The notes beneath the pieces are model-generated. The model had not been told where the DNA came from and searched no databases. It saw only the letters and a list, made by a program, of their open reading frames with translations. Positions 1 to 5,630 of a stretch of 8,986 bases of DNA are shown here, piece after piece. The stretch comes from Nitrospinota bacterium (GTDB lineage Bacteria > Nitrospinota > Nitrospinia > JACRGO01): NCBI GenBank assembly GCA_016212295.1, contig JACRGO010000083.1, positions 1-8,986 of the forward strand, read 5' to 3'. Each line of letters opens with the position of its first letter. The first letter of the stretch is position 1. The position numbers were made by a program, and so were the translations under genes.

Positions 1-203
1 CACAATAACGGTAGAACCTTTTTCCTTTACCACTACCAGAGGTCGTGGTTTAAACCGATTAATAAAAAAAATAGGTTAATTTCGTTTAAAAAGATCAATT
101 TGTTGATTGTGGGGATTTTGTGTCATTTTAACGGTAAAAACGGCATTTTTTCTAAAAATGAGACAACCGGCATCAAACCATAAAACCTTTTAAAATCAAA
201 GGG
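1..203. other. Intergenic left edge, no gene seen
   Basis: This AT-rich stretch lies downstream of the aldehyde dehydrogenase stop codon and holds no convincing reading frame. Two hairpins can be drawn. Positions 29-49 form a 9-position stem (ACCAC..GTGGT ends, one mismatch) with an AGA loop. Positions 144-160 form a perfect 7-bp stem, CATTTTT/AAAAATG, with a TCT loop. Neither is a GC-rich stem followed by a clean U-tract on the minus strand, so neither can be called a terminator with confidence. Confidence 0.5.
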
Positions 204-1649
204 TTACTCCACCCTTTCTCCCATGTTCTTCATAACCAAAACCCGCCACTCCGTCATGTCCTCAATCGCGTATTTCACCCCTTCCCTGCCGAACCCCGAA
301 TTTTTCACGCCTCCGTAAGGCATGTTGTCAACGCGGGTGGTTGGAACATCCCCTGCTATCACCCCGCCCACCTCAAGGTTCTCAAAGGCATAAAAGATGT
401 TGTGGGCGTCTCTTGTGAAGATCCCGGCCTGGAGTCCGTATTCGGAGTCGTTCACAATGTCAACGGCTTCCCTGAAACTGGAATACCTGATCAACACCGC
501 CACCGGACCAAATGCCTCCTGGCAATTTATCCGGCAATCACTCGGAACGTTCTCAAGGACAGTTGGCCAAAAGAGCGTGCCGGAATGACGGTTCCCGGTG
601 AGGCCCCTTGCTCCTCTCTTTTCAGCCTCGCTGATCCACTCCGCAAGCCTTTCGACGTTCGCAAGGTCGATCATTGGGCCAACGTCGGTTGCCTCGTCCA
701 TCGGGTCCCCTACCCTCAATTTCTCCGTTTCGTTGATGAATTTTTCCTTGAACTCCTCGTAAATTTTTTCATGCAATAGTATACGCTGCACGGAGATGCA
801 TACCTGCCCGGCGTAGGAAAAGGAGCCAGCAACACAACGCGCCACGGCCTCCTTCAAATCGGCGTCGTGATGCACCACAGCGGCGGCGTTCCCTCCCAAT
901 TCCAGAACAACCTTTTTCTTGCCGGCCCTTTCCTTAAGCTTCCAGCCGACCTCCGGACTCCCGGTAAAGGAAATAATTTTAAGGCGCGGGTCCGTGGCAA
1001 AAAGGCCGGCCTCTTCCCTCCCGCACGGCAGCACATGGATGCTCCCCTGCGGCAGGCGGCAATTTTCCAAAATCACCTCCGCCAGTAAAAGGGAAGTCAG
1101 TGGTGTGGACGTGGCTGGTTTCAGGATAAACGTGCTGCCAACTGCCAGGGCCGGCGCGACCTTATGGGCCACGAGATTCAACGGCCAGTTGTAGGGAGAG
1201 ATAAATGAGGCAGGGCCTATTGGGAAACGCCTGGTTATGGCCTTGTAAGGCTCAGCCATTGGGGTTATGTCAACCGGAATAACCTCCCCGCCCAGGCGTT
1301 GCGCCTCCCCGGAGGCGATTTCAAAGGTGCTGACGGCCCTTTCCACCTCCATGCGAGAGGTCTTGAGCGGCTTGCCCGCCTCAAGGGAAAGGACCTCCAC
1401 TAATTCATCGAACCGGTCCCGTATCCCCCTTGCCACGCCCAGGCAATTGTCCCTGCGCGCCCTGCTGGAAAATTTTTTCGTGGATTCAAAGGCCAAGGCG
1501 GCCTTGCCTATGGCCCGGCTGATATCCTCTTCCGAGGCAAGGCAAACCCTGGAGATCAACCGGTTGTCGAAGGGGGACCGCACCTCGACTGTATTTTCCG
1601 TTTCCTCCCATCCGTTAGCGCCTAAAATTCCGTATAATTTTTTTAGCAT
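204..1649 (-). CDS. Aldehyde dehydrogenase superfamily protein (NAD(P)+-dependent)
   Basis: A complete 481-residue cytoplasmic enzyme expected to oxidise an aldehyde to its acid or thioester with NAD(P)+. All core ALDH elements are visible: the YNWP motif with the oxyanion Asn at 154, the cofactor-binding Lys in LKPAT at 177, the FTGS turn at 229-232, general base Glu 250 in LELGG, nucleophile Cys 284 in GQVCIS, and Glu 378 in QEAFGP. The tail region DNMPYGGVKNSGFGREG (441-457) resembles the group holding methanogen lactaldehyde dehydrogenase and non-phosphorylating glyceraldehyde-3-phosphate dehydrogenase-like proteins. The substrate cannot be fixed from sequence. Length is normal for the family. 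The ATG at 1649 is taken as the start because the early MLKKLYG segment leads directly into the family N-terminus; no clear Shine-Dalgarno lies upstream. It stands alone, with decayed DNA upstream and no pathway partner in view. Confidence 0.93.
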   Translation of the reverse strand: MLKKLYGILGANGWEETENTVEVRSPFDNRLISRVCLASEEDISRAIGKAALAFESTKKFSSRARRDNCLGVARGIRDRFDELVEVLSLEAGKPLKTSRMEVERAVSTFEIASGEAQRLGGEVIPVDITPMAEPYKAITRRFPIGPASFISPYNWPLNLVAHKVAPALAVGSTFILKPATSTPLTSLLLAEVILENCRLPQGSIHVLPCGREEAGLFATDPRLKIISFTGSPEVGWKLKERAGKKKVVLELGGNAAAVVHHDADLKEAVARCVAGSFSYAGQVCISVQRILLHEKIYEEFKEKFINETEKLRVGDPMDEATDVGPMIDLANVERLAEWISEAEKRGARGLTGNRHSGTLFWPTVLENVPSDCRINCQEAFGPVAVLIRYSSFREAVDIVNDSEYGLQAGIFTRDAHNIFYAFENLEVGGVIAGDVPTTRVDNMPYGGVKNSGFGREGVKYAIEDMTEWRVLVMKNMGERVE

Positions 1650-1775
1650 GTTTTTTTAAATGGCAGAAAGCTATGTCATGGCGGCAGCCTGACCACAAGG
1701 ACCTCCCTTTATGGGCCGACCGCCTCTGGCGGATAATCATGAACCAGCAGAGCGTTTCGCCCCGGATAGGGTTAG

Positions 1776-1955
1776 GCGGTTTTCTCATCAGGCAAGGCGC
1801 CGAAAAAAGCGCTGGAGATGCTAAAGACCCTTATCGTCCTTGGCGTCAAGGAGGCAATACGATTGAGCGGAGGGTTTGTGTACATTGACCCGGCTTATTG
1901 CTGGGTCGACGTCCTGGCTTCAGCCAAGAAATTCAAGACCCGGCGCGCTGGATAG
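1776..1955 (+). pseudogene. Remnant of a BTAD-type transcriptional regulator with an internal deletion
   Basis: An open stretch of 59 codons between a TAG at 1773 and a TAG at 1953. The first part, codons 3-23 (FSSGKAPKKALEMLKTLI then VLG), resembles the start of the winged-helix DNA-binding domain in large BTAD/TPR regulators, usually written FSGKA.KKPLELLKALIALG. Codons 24-46 (VKEAIRLSGG then FVYIDPAYCWVDV) resemble the end of that domain, where CWVDVWAFER is a familiar signature. About 40 residues that normally separate the two blocks are absent, and the join is in frame. After CWVDV the match fades within a few codons and the frame runs into the convergent nucleotidyltransferase 3' end. 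No start codon or upstream domain remains; the neighbouring frame (LGGF near 1770-1784) may hold a trace of the preceding strand. The family assignment is from memory of the motif and needs a profile search. Confidence 0.6.
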
Positions 1956-2295
1956 CCGGATACAGAATGAGTCCGTTTTGCCGGATTTCTTGAACCAGGG
2001 AAAAATCAATGGTTTCGAACTCATGCATGGTATAGCAGACGGCTTCCAGGGCGCGTTCCCCGTCCCAATGGGAAAGGACCAATTCCATGCGCTCCCAGGG
2101 TTTTATTCCTTTAAAATCCGGTGAAATAACACAAAGATCATAATCGCTCCAAGTGGTGTGTTCTCCCTTTGCCCTTGACCCGAAGAGGAGAACCCTCTCC
2201 ACATGAATGGCTTTTGAAAGGCCCCTGATCAGGCCATGGATCCAAGCTTCGTTTATAGCCTGGACGCCACAAAGTTCATCAGTATCTTCGCGCAT
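1933..2295 (-). CDS. Minimal nucleotidyltransferase (MNT/MntA-like), partner of HEPN protein
   Basis: A 120-residue single-domain nucleotidyltransferase of the DNA polymerase beta fold. The signature is clear: LLFGSRAKG at 36-44 (Gly-Ser 39-40), then SDYDL at 50-54 with metal-binding Asp 51 and Asp 53. Glu 84 in ALEAVCYT sits where many relatives carry a third acidic ligand, usually Asp. In HEPN-MNT modules the MntA-type enzyme can transfer AMP to the HEPN partner and neutralise its toxicity; such modules act as toxin-antitoxin systems. The gene begins with an ATG inside the 3' end of the upstream HEPN gene, a 43-nt overlap. A GAGG at 2306-2309 lies 10 nt upstream, supporting this start, and no in-frame ATG, GTG or TTG is found between it and the catalytic motif. 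Translational coupling to the HEPN gene is likely. The last codons overlap the convergent regulator remnant. Confidence 0.88.
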   Translation of the reverse strand: MREDTDELCGVQAINEAWIHGLIRGLSKAIHVERVLLFGSRAKGEHTTWSDYDLCVISPDFKGIKPWERMELVLSHWDGERALEAVCYTMHEFETIDFSLVQEIRQNGLILYPAIQRAGS

Positions 2296-2641
2296 TTCTC
2301 CAATTCCTCGATCATCGCCAAATCATAATAATCCCTGGGAATGCCTCCTACTCCATTTGGATACCTGGAAAGGATGTAATGGGGGTCCAAACGCCTGGCG
2401 GCCTGAAATGCCTCCTCCGGGACTTCCACTTGCATCCCCTGAAGTTTTTTCAGCAAGTCCAGGGAACTGTGGGTGAATCCGGGCCGTCCTTCCTTGAAGC
2501 ACAGCGCCTTCAACATTTTTTCCGTGTTCTGCTGCAAATGGAAGGCGGCCATGGCGTAATTTCCCTCTTTCTGAGGGTTTCAAAGGCGCTCCAGTCGTCC
2601 TTGGCGGACTCCAGCCACCAGTGTTGTTCCGCAGTTCTCAT
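2253..2641 (-). pseudogene. HEPN domain protein gene, broken by a one-base frameshift
   Basis: Reading from the ATG at 2641 gives MRTAEQHWWLESAKDDWSAF followed by ETLRKR, a typical HEPN (PF05168) N-terminus. This frame then drifts to PWPP and stops at 2510-2512. The family sequence continues in the next frame as GNYAMAAFHLQQNTEKMLKA, running to TAA at 2253. Adding one base in the AAAGAGGG tract (about 2563-2570) joins the two into a 129-residue protein of normal length; as it stands the region is 389 nt, one short of 130 codons. Later HEPN features are FTHSSLDLL, the PHYILSRYP loop and DYYDLAMI. An R-X4-H string occurs (RRLDPH), but not in the usual RN-x-x-x-H context of HEPN ribonucleases, so catalytic status is open. 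An internal ATG at 2552 could make a 99-residue fragment lacking the first helix. The cause may be true mutation, sequencing error or recoding. It overlaps the nucleotidyltransferase gene by 43 nt. Confidence 0.82.
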
Positions 2642-2807
2642 GCGTGGATGTTACCATGCCAATACTTGGGGATTCAACAAAATATAGGGTTGCCTGGGCA
2701 GGGCGGGAAAAAACTTTCAAAATAAAAATTCAGGGCCAAATTAATTTCCAATACGTCCCCAATAAGTAACTTCCCCCGTGCTATGCTCCAGGTTCAATAA
2801 TAAAAAT

Positions 2808-2829
2808 CAGTTTCCAGTTTCCAGTTGAC
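2808..2829. repeat. Short tandem repeat, CAGTTTC x2 plus CAGTTGAC
   Basis: Two perfect copies of CAGTTTC at 2808-2814 and 2815-2821 are followed by a diverged third, CAGTTGAC, at 2822-2829. It is followed by a GTTCACGG word. It lies in non-coding DNA between the HEPN and DUF423 loci, and its role is unknown. Confidence 0.75.
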
Positions 2830-2936
2830 GGTTCACGGAAAACCAGCCGGGCTTGACGCCTTGCGCCTGCCGCTTGAATTCGCCATTGGCGGTAAGGGAA
2901 AAAAAACCATTGATATATAGATGGCAAGCATTAAAG

Positions 2937-2988
2937 GACACAAAAAATTCACAAAGAACGCGGAGAAAAACTTTGTGGTCTTTGTGGT
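2937..2988. repeat. CACAAAG / CTTTGTGGT repeat element
   Basis: CACAAAG at 2950-2956 is matched by its inverted copy CTTTGTG at 2971-2977, separated by 14 nt, and CTTTGTGGT is then tandemly duplicated at 2971-2979 and 2980-2988. The element ends eight bases before the stop codon of the collapsed DUF423 gene. A related direct array of CACAAAG words lies at 8531-8568. The arms could form a hairpin on either strand, but no poly-U terminator follows. Confidence 0.75.
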
Positions 2989-2996
2989 AAAAAAAA

Positions 2997-3134
2997 TTAT
3001 CCCCTCCACACACTCCATGCCAAAAGCAGCCAGCCCAGCAAAAAGGCCGCGCCTCCGATAGGCGTAATGGCCCCAATGGCCACGCTCAAAAAGGAAAAAA
3101 TCGCTCCAAGAATGAAAAACAGTTTTGACGGCAT
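2997..3134 (-). pseudogene. Collapsed DUF423 (YgdD-like) membrane protein, 45 codons
   Basis: From ATG at 3134 to TAA at 2997-2999 reads a 45-residue hydrophobic peptide. Residues 1-22 (MPSKLFFILGAIFSFLSVAI then GA) match the N-terminus of DUF423 proteins, which normally continues ALGAFGAH. Residues 22-45 (AITPIGGAAFLLGWLLLAWS then VWRG) match the C-terminus, usually written GAITPIGGVAFLAGW. The roughly 75 residues normally between them, including two further membrane segments, are missing, and the join is in frame. Direct copies of AATGGCC at 3066-3072 and 3075-3081 sit at the junction. The original family is a small inner-membrane protein of unknown function, about 120-130 residues. The product could still be made as a one- or two-helix membrane peptide, so this is either a decayed gene or a new micropeptide. 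It starts 38 nt downstream of the ydcF-like stop, and its ribosome site is weak (AGGGG, 12 nt upstream). Confidence 0.72.
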
Positions 3135-3172
3135 GTATAGAGAAAACCCCTGTTCAGTGAAAAAGCGAATAA

Positions 3173-3898
3173 CTATAGCAAACGCAAAAGAAAGGATTCC
3201 CGGATGAAAAGAGCGGCCTTTCTGATTGTGTCCTCGTCGAAGAAATTGTAAAGGAACATGCCCATAACCTCGATTTTAATGGAGGAAAGTATTTCCCTTC
3301 CCCTTTGGGCATGTATCCAGAATGGGGAAGGCGCGGGATATGCCTCCAGTCCAAATTTCCCGGCGAAAAACAGACTTCGTCTCATGTGCAAAGGGGAGGT
3401 GACCAGAAGGGCCGTGCGGATGCCTTTCGCATCCATCAGCTTTTTGGAAAGACGCATATTCTCAAGGGTGTTCCGCGACTCCTCCTCGGTGAGGATGGCG
3501 TCTTCCGGCACACCCAGCTTAATTGCCAGGTCCTTCATGTACATGGCGTCATTGAGGTATTTTTCCGAAACCCTTCCTCCGGAGAAAAGGATTTTAGGAG
3601 CATAGCCTTGCCGCCAGAGTATGATTCCGTGGATTTCACGCCCCAGGGTCACTCCCTCCAGGACCCGCCTATTCTGGTCCGCTCCGCCGCTGAGAACGAT
3701 TATTACATCAGCTTTTTTCAGGTTCGGCTTCACCGCGAACCATTCCGCGAGCATGAATGGAAGGGGTGTCCAGCGGACAACCACTTCCTGGGAGATGAAG
3801 AGGACGGCTAAAACCGAGACCACAAGGCGTATGGGCCTGAACTTAAGGAAAAATTTCAGCGCCGACGCCAGGAAGTCAATGATTCCAATATAGATCAT
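3173..3898 (-). CDS. YdcF/ElyC/SanA-family (DUF218) envelope protein
   Basis: A 241-residue protein with a membrane segment near residues 23-38 followed by a DUF218 domain. Family landmarks are ADVIIVLSGG (63-72), the RRVLEGVTLGRE helix (77-88), KILFSGG (102-108), the acidic E-E-E-S-R-N-T-L-E-N cluster (138-147), and LLVTSPLHMRRS (164-175), where the Ser-x-x-His-x-x-Arg signature lies. Characterised relatives such as ElyC and SanA act on envelope integrity and peptidoglycan or lipid-carrier metabolism; the reaction of this protein is not known. The N-terminus in the cytoplasm with the domain outside the inner membrane is the usual topology. ATG at 3898 is chosen because it gives the full family N-terminus; the bases upstream are repetitive and show no clear Shine-Dalgarno. 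It follows the flavin transferase gene after a 70-nt repeat-rich spacer on the same strand. Confidence 0.9.
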   Translation of the reverse strand: MIYIGIIDFLASALKFFLKFRPIRLVVSVLAVLFISQEVVVRWTPLPFMLAEWFAVKPNLKKADVIIVLSGGADQNRRVLEGVTLGREIHGIILWRQGYAPKILFSGGRVSEKYLNDAMYMKDLAIKLGVPEDAILTEEESRNTLENMRLSKKLMDAKGIRTALLVTSPLHMRRSLFFAGKFGLEAYPAPSPFWIHAQRGREILSSIKIEVMGMFLYNFFDEDTIRKAALFIRESFLLRLL

Positions 3899-3900
3899 GA

Positions 3901-3958
3901 ATTTGTGATTTATTTGTAATTTTGGATTTGGATTTTTGCTTTCCTTGGATTCCTTGCA
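3901..3958. repeat. Low-complexity tandem words in ydcF-apbE spacer
   Basis: The spacer between the two genes is almost entirely short tandem words: ATTTGTGATTT then ATTTGTAATTT (3901-3922, 11-bp period, one mismatch), TTTGGAT then TTGGAT (3921-3933), and TTCCTTGGA then TTCCTTGCA (3941-3958, 9-bp period, one mismatch). It directly abuts the ydcF-like start, where a ribosome binding site would be expected. Confidence 0.7.
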
Positions 3959-3968
3959 TTTTTTGTGG

Positions 3969-4994
3969 TTAATTGCCGAGTATTTCCACCTTCCCCTTCA
4001 ATCTCTCGCTCACCAGGATTTTTCCGTCCTTTGCCACGATGAATCCATCCATATCGTTCCTGGAGTTTATTAATTCCATCCCTTTTTCCGGGCCGAGAAT
4101 AAAGATACCGTCATCAACGGAGTCGGCGTAAACGGTTTTGTCCGTAACGATTGTGACGCTCTGGCACTCACCTGCCGGATAGCCGGTATCCGGGTCTATA
4201 ATATGATGGTATCGGACCCCGTCCTTGATGAAGTAATGCTCGTAGTCACCGGCTGTGACTACAGCCTTATCGGTCAATTCCAAAACCGCCAGAATTTCTT
4301 TTTCTTTTCTTGGATGCTGGATGCCGGTCCTCCAGACAGAGCCGTCAGGTTTGTGTCCGAAGAGCAAAATATCGCCACTGATATCCACAATCCCGCTTTT
4401 TATCCCTTTACTTTTTAAGAGCTTGACGGCCTGGTCCGCGGCGTATCCTTGGGCGATACCTCCAAGATCCAACGTCATCCCCTTTCTCTTGAGGAACACG
4501 GAACTGGAAACAGAGTCGATTTCAAGGTCCTTTATGCCTACCAGGGAACGCGCGGCCTGGATCTCGTCCGCTGATGGAACGAACTCCCGCTTACCGTTGT
4601 TTTCAAAATCCCACAGGCTGGTGAGCGGGCCTATGGTGATATCGAATTTTCCTGACGTCAGGGAGGTGGCAGGAAGGGAGTCCATGATTACCTGGAGAGT
4701 CTCCGGATTGACTTTCACGGGACCTTCTCCAGCGGAGGCGTTGATTTTTGTGGCATCGCTGGTGGGCTTCATTCTCATCATCAGTCCTTCAATCCGGCGT
4801 ATTTCGTCAAATGCCTCCTCGATCTTCACGGCGGCGTCCTTTTCATTGGAGTCCACTATCGTAATATTAACAATGGTCCCCATGATAAAGGCGGACTTTT
4901 TATATACCGCAGCTTCTTCGGCTTTTTCGCAGCCCAAGAGAGAGAGGAGGGAAAGGAGAACGCCGCATGTTCTTGCGATTCGTATGAATTTCAT
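3969..4994 (-). CDS. apbE: FAD:protein FMN transferase, lipoprotein (ApbE family)
   Basis: ApbE enzymes cleave FAD and attach FMN to a Thr or Ser of target proteins, such as Nqr/Rnf subunits or extracytoplasmic reductases, outside the inner membrane. From the ATG at 4994 the protein has 341 residues and opens with a lipoprotein signal, MKFIRIARTCGVLLSLLSLL then GC, so Cys 22 would be lipidated. ApbE motifs are KFDIT.GPLTSLWDF (116-130), LDLGGIAQGYAAD (175-187), VDISGDI (203-209) and HHIIDPDTGYPA (263-274). The frame extends upstream to a TTG at 5018, but that would put eight residues before the signal peptide, so ATG is preferred; neither has a good Shine-Dalgarno. An oddity is ADSVDDGIFILG (290-301): relatives usually have ADALSTALFVLG, with Thr four residues after the Asp as a metal ligand, here Asp 295. 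No flavinylation target or Nqr/Rnf gene is in view. Confidence 0.93.
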   Translation of the reverse strand: MKFIRIARTCGVLLSLLSLLGCEKAEEAAVYKKSAFIMGTIVNITIVDSNEKDAAVKIEEAFDEIRRIEGLMMRMKPTSDATKINASAGEGPVKVNPETLQVIMDSLPATSLTSGKFDITIGPLTSLWDFENNGKREFVPSADEIQAARSLVGIKDLEIDSVSSSVFLKRKGMTLDLGGIAQGYAADQAVKLLKSKGIKSGIVDISGDILLFGHKPDGSVWRTGIQHPRKEKEILAVLELTDKAVVTAGDYEHYFIKDGVRYHHIIDPDTGYPAGECQSVTIVTDKTVYADSVDDGIFILGPEKGMELINSRNDMDGFIVAKDGKILVSERLKGKVEILGN

Positions 4995-5020
4995 CACTAT
5001 TGTCGGGGTTTCTGGCAATG

Positions 5021-5042
5021 GTCAATTGTAAATCGTCAATTG
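5021..5042. repeat. GTCAATTG direct repeat across the prcB-like stop
   Basis: GTCAATTG occurs at 5021-5028 and again at 5035-5042, a 14-bp period. The core CAATTG is palindromic. The stop codon of the PrcB-domain gene (complement of 5036-5038) lies inside the second copy, so the repeat sets the last codon of that protein. Confidence 0.7.
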
Positions 5043-5533
5043 TGGAGGTGGAGAGTAAAAAGGACGCGGGAATTTTGATCACGAACTTCCACTTCTTTTG
5101 CCTCTGCTGCTCTCTTTACTTTAAAAAGGAGAAAAGGATTGGTGAGGACCTGGGCTTGCATGGTCCCCGGCGATGGTTTATTCAGGAATAGCTCTATTAT
5201 TAAAAGATCACCCTGCCATGTGACTTTTTTTAATTCCATTCCGTATCCGGCGGTGGGCTTTTCCCCGGCGGAGGCAAGGAAAACAAAAAATTCCTGGAAA
5301 TCCACTTGAGGCACAGCGGGAGAGGGGAGCACATTCGAGTAGATCAGCTTGAAGGCTTGTTCAAATTTTTCAGGACTGTTTATGGCTTCGAAGTGAAAAT
5401 CAGGAGAATGCCGCCCAATGCGTATTCCCCGGTCCATGACCTCATAGAGGCGCGGTTGAGAGGCGCAGGAAGAAAAAAGGAAACAATGCAACAGAATAAA
5501 TATGGGAATTATTTTTTTGCCTGAATTTTTCAT
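5036..5533 (-). CDS. PrcB-domain lipoprotein, probable S8-protease accessory
   Basis: A 165-residue predicted lipoprotein counted from the ATG at 5533. The signal peptide (MKNSGKKIIPIFILLHCFLF) ends in an SSC lipobox with Cys 23. Residues about 80-140 match the PrcB C-terminal domain (PF14343): VDF, the F-F-V-F-L strand, GEKPTAGYGMEL, then KPSPGTMQAQVLTNPFLL. The name comes from PrcB of Treponema denticola, a lipoprotein of the dentilisin complex needed for the subtilisin-like protease PrtP. Here the gene sits 97 nt downstream of a secreted S8 peptidase on the same strand, which supports a related role: chaperone, anchor or stabiliser of that protease. No PrcA homologue is present. A TTG at 5539 is an alternative start two codons earlier; it has an AGGG at better spacing (about 9 nt), while the ATG is the stronger codon. 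It is followed closely by apbE. Confidence 0.82.
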   Translation of the reverse strand: MKNSGKKIIPIFILLHCFLFSSCASQPRLYEVMDRGIRIGRHSPDFHFEAINSPEKFEQAFKLIYSNVLPSPAVPQVDFQEFFVFLASAGEKPTAGYGMELKKVTWQGDLLIIELFLNKPSPGTMQAQVLTNPFLLFKVKRAAEAKEVEVRDQNSRVLFTLHLHN

Positions 5534-5630
5534 TTGCAATTATTTGTGCCCTATGGAGCCAGCAGATGTGGAAAAATTCTTCCTTTAGGCTGAATTCCGG
5601 ATCCTGCCACCTGATCCATGACTCCTGACG

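Larger units (their letters stand above)
2642..2996. other. Intergenic spacer upstream of HEPN gene, with simple repeats
   Basis: No credible gene is seen in these 355 bases. The part nearest the HEPN start should hold the promoter of the HEPN-nucleotidyltransferase pair; on the minus strand a TATATT lies about 45 nt before the ATG, but no matching -35 element is convincing. The middle holds a 7-bp tandem repeat (2808-2829). The right end holds a CACAAAG/CTTTGTG inverted and direct repeat (2937-2988). Open minus-strand frames running through the repeats are judged non-coding. Confidence 0.6.

Noticed and set aside
29-49. Hairpin considered as terminator of the aldehyde dehydrogenase gene
   Set aside because: It lies about 155 nt past the stop and is not followed by a U-tract on the minus-strand transcript.
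1673-1888. 71-codon plus-strand ORF between the nucleotidyltransferase and aldehyde dehydrogenase genes
   Set aside because: Its product has no recognisable features, while a different frame of the same DNA carries clear regulator blocks. It is a frame shadow of the remnant.
2807-3076. 89-codon minus-strand ORF across the repeat spacer
   Set aside because: It reads through the CACAAAG and CAGTTTC repeats and the wrong frame of the DUF423 remnant; its peptide is the usual artefact of such repeats.
3305-3811. 168-codon plus-strand ORF antisense to the YdcF-like gene
   Set aside because: It shows no motifs; the minus strand carries the complete DUF218 domain.
5018-5020. TTG upstream start for ApbE giving 349 residues
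   Set aside because: The ATG at 4994 gives a standard lipoprotein signal beginning with Met-Lys. The TTG extension adds eight residues ahead of it and has no ribosome site.
4255-5031. 258-codon plus-strand ORF antisense to apbE
   Set aside because: It is serine- and arginine-rich with no domain features, and the minus strand holds all ApbE motifs.
5600-5620. GGATC..GATCC inverted repeat between the S8 and PrcB-domain genes as a terminator
   Set aside because: It is a five-pair stem with a large loop and no following U-tract, so it does not argue against co-transcription of the two genes.
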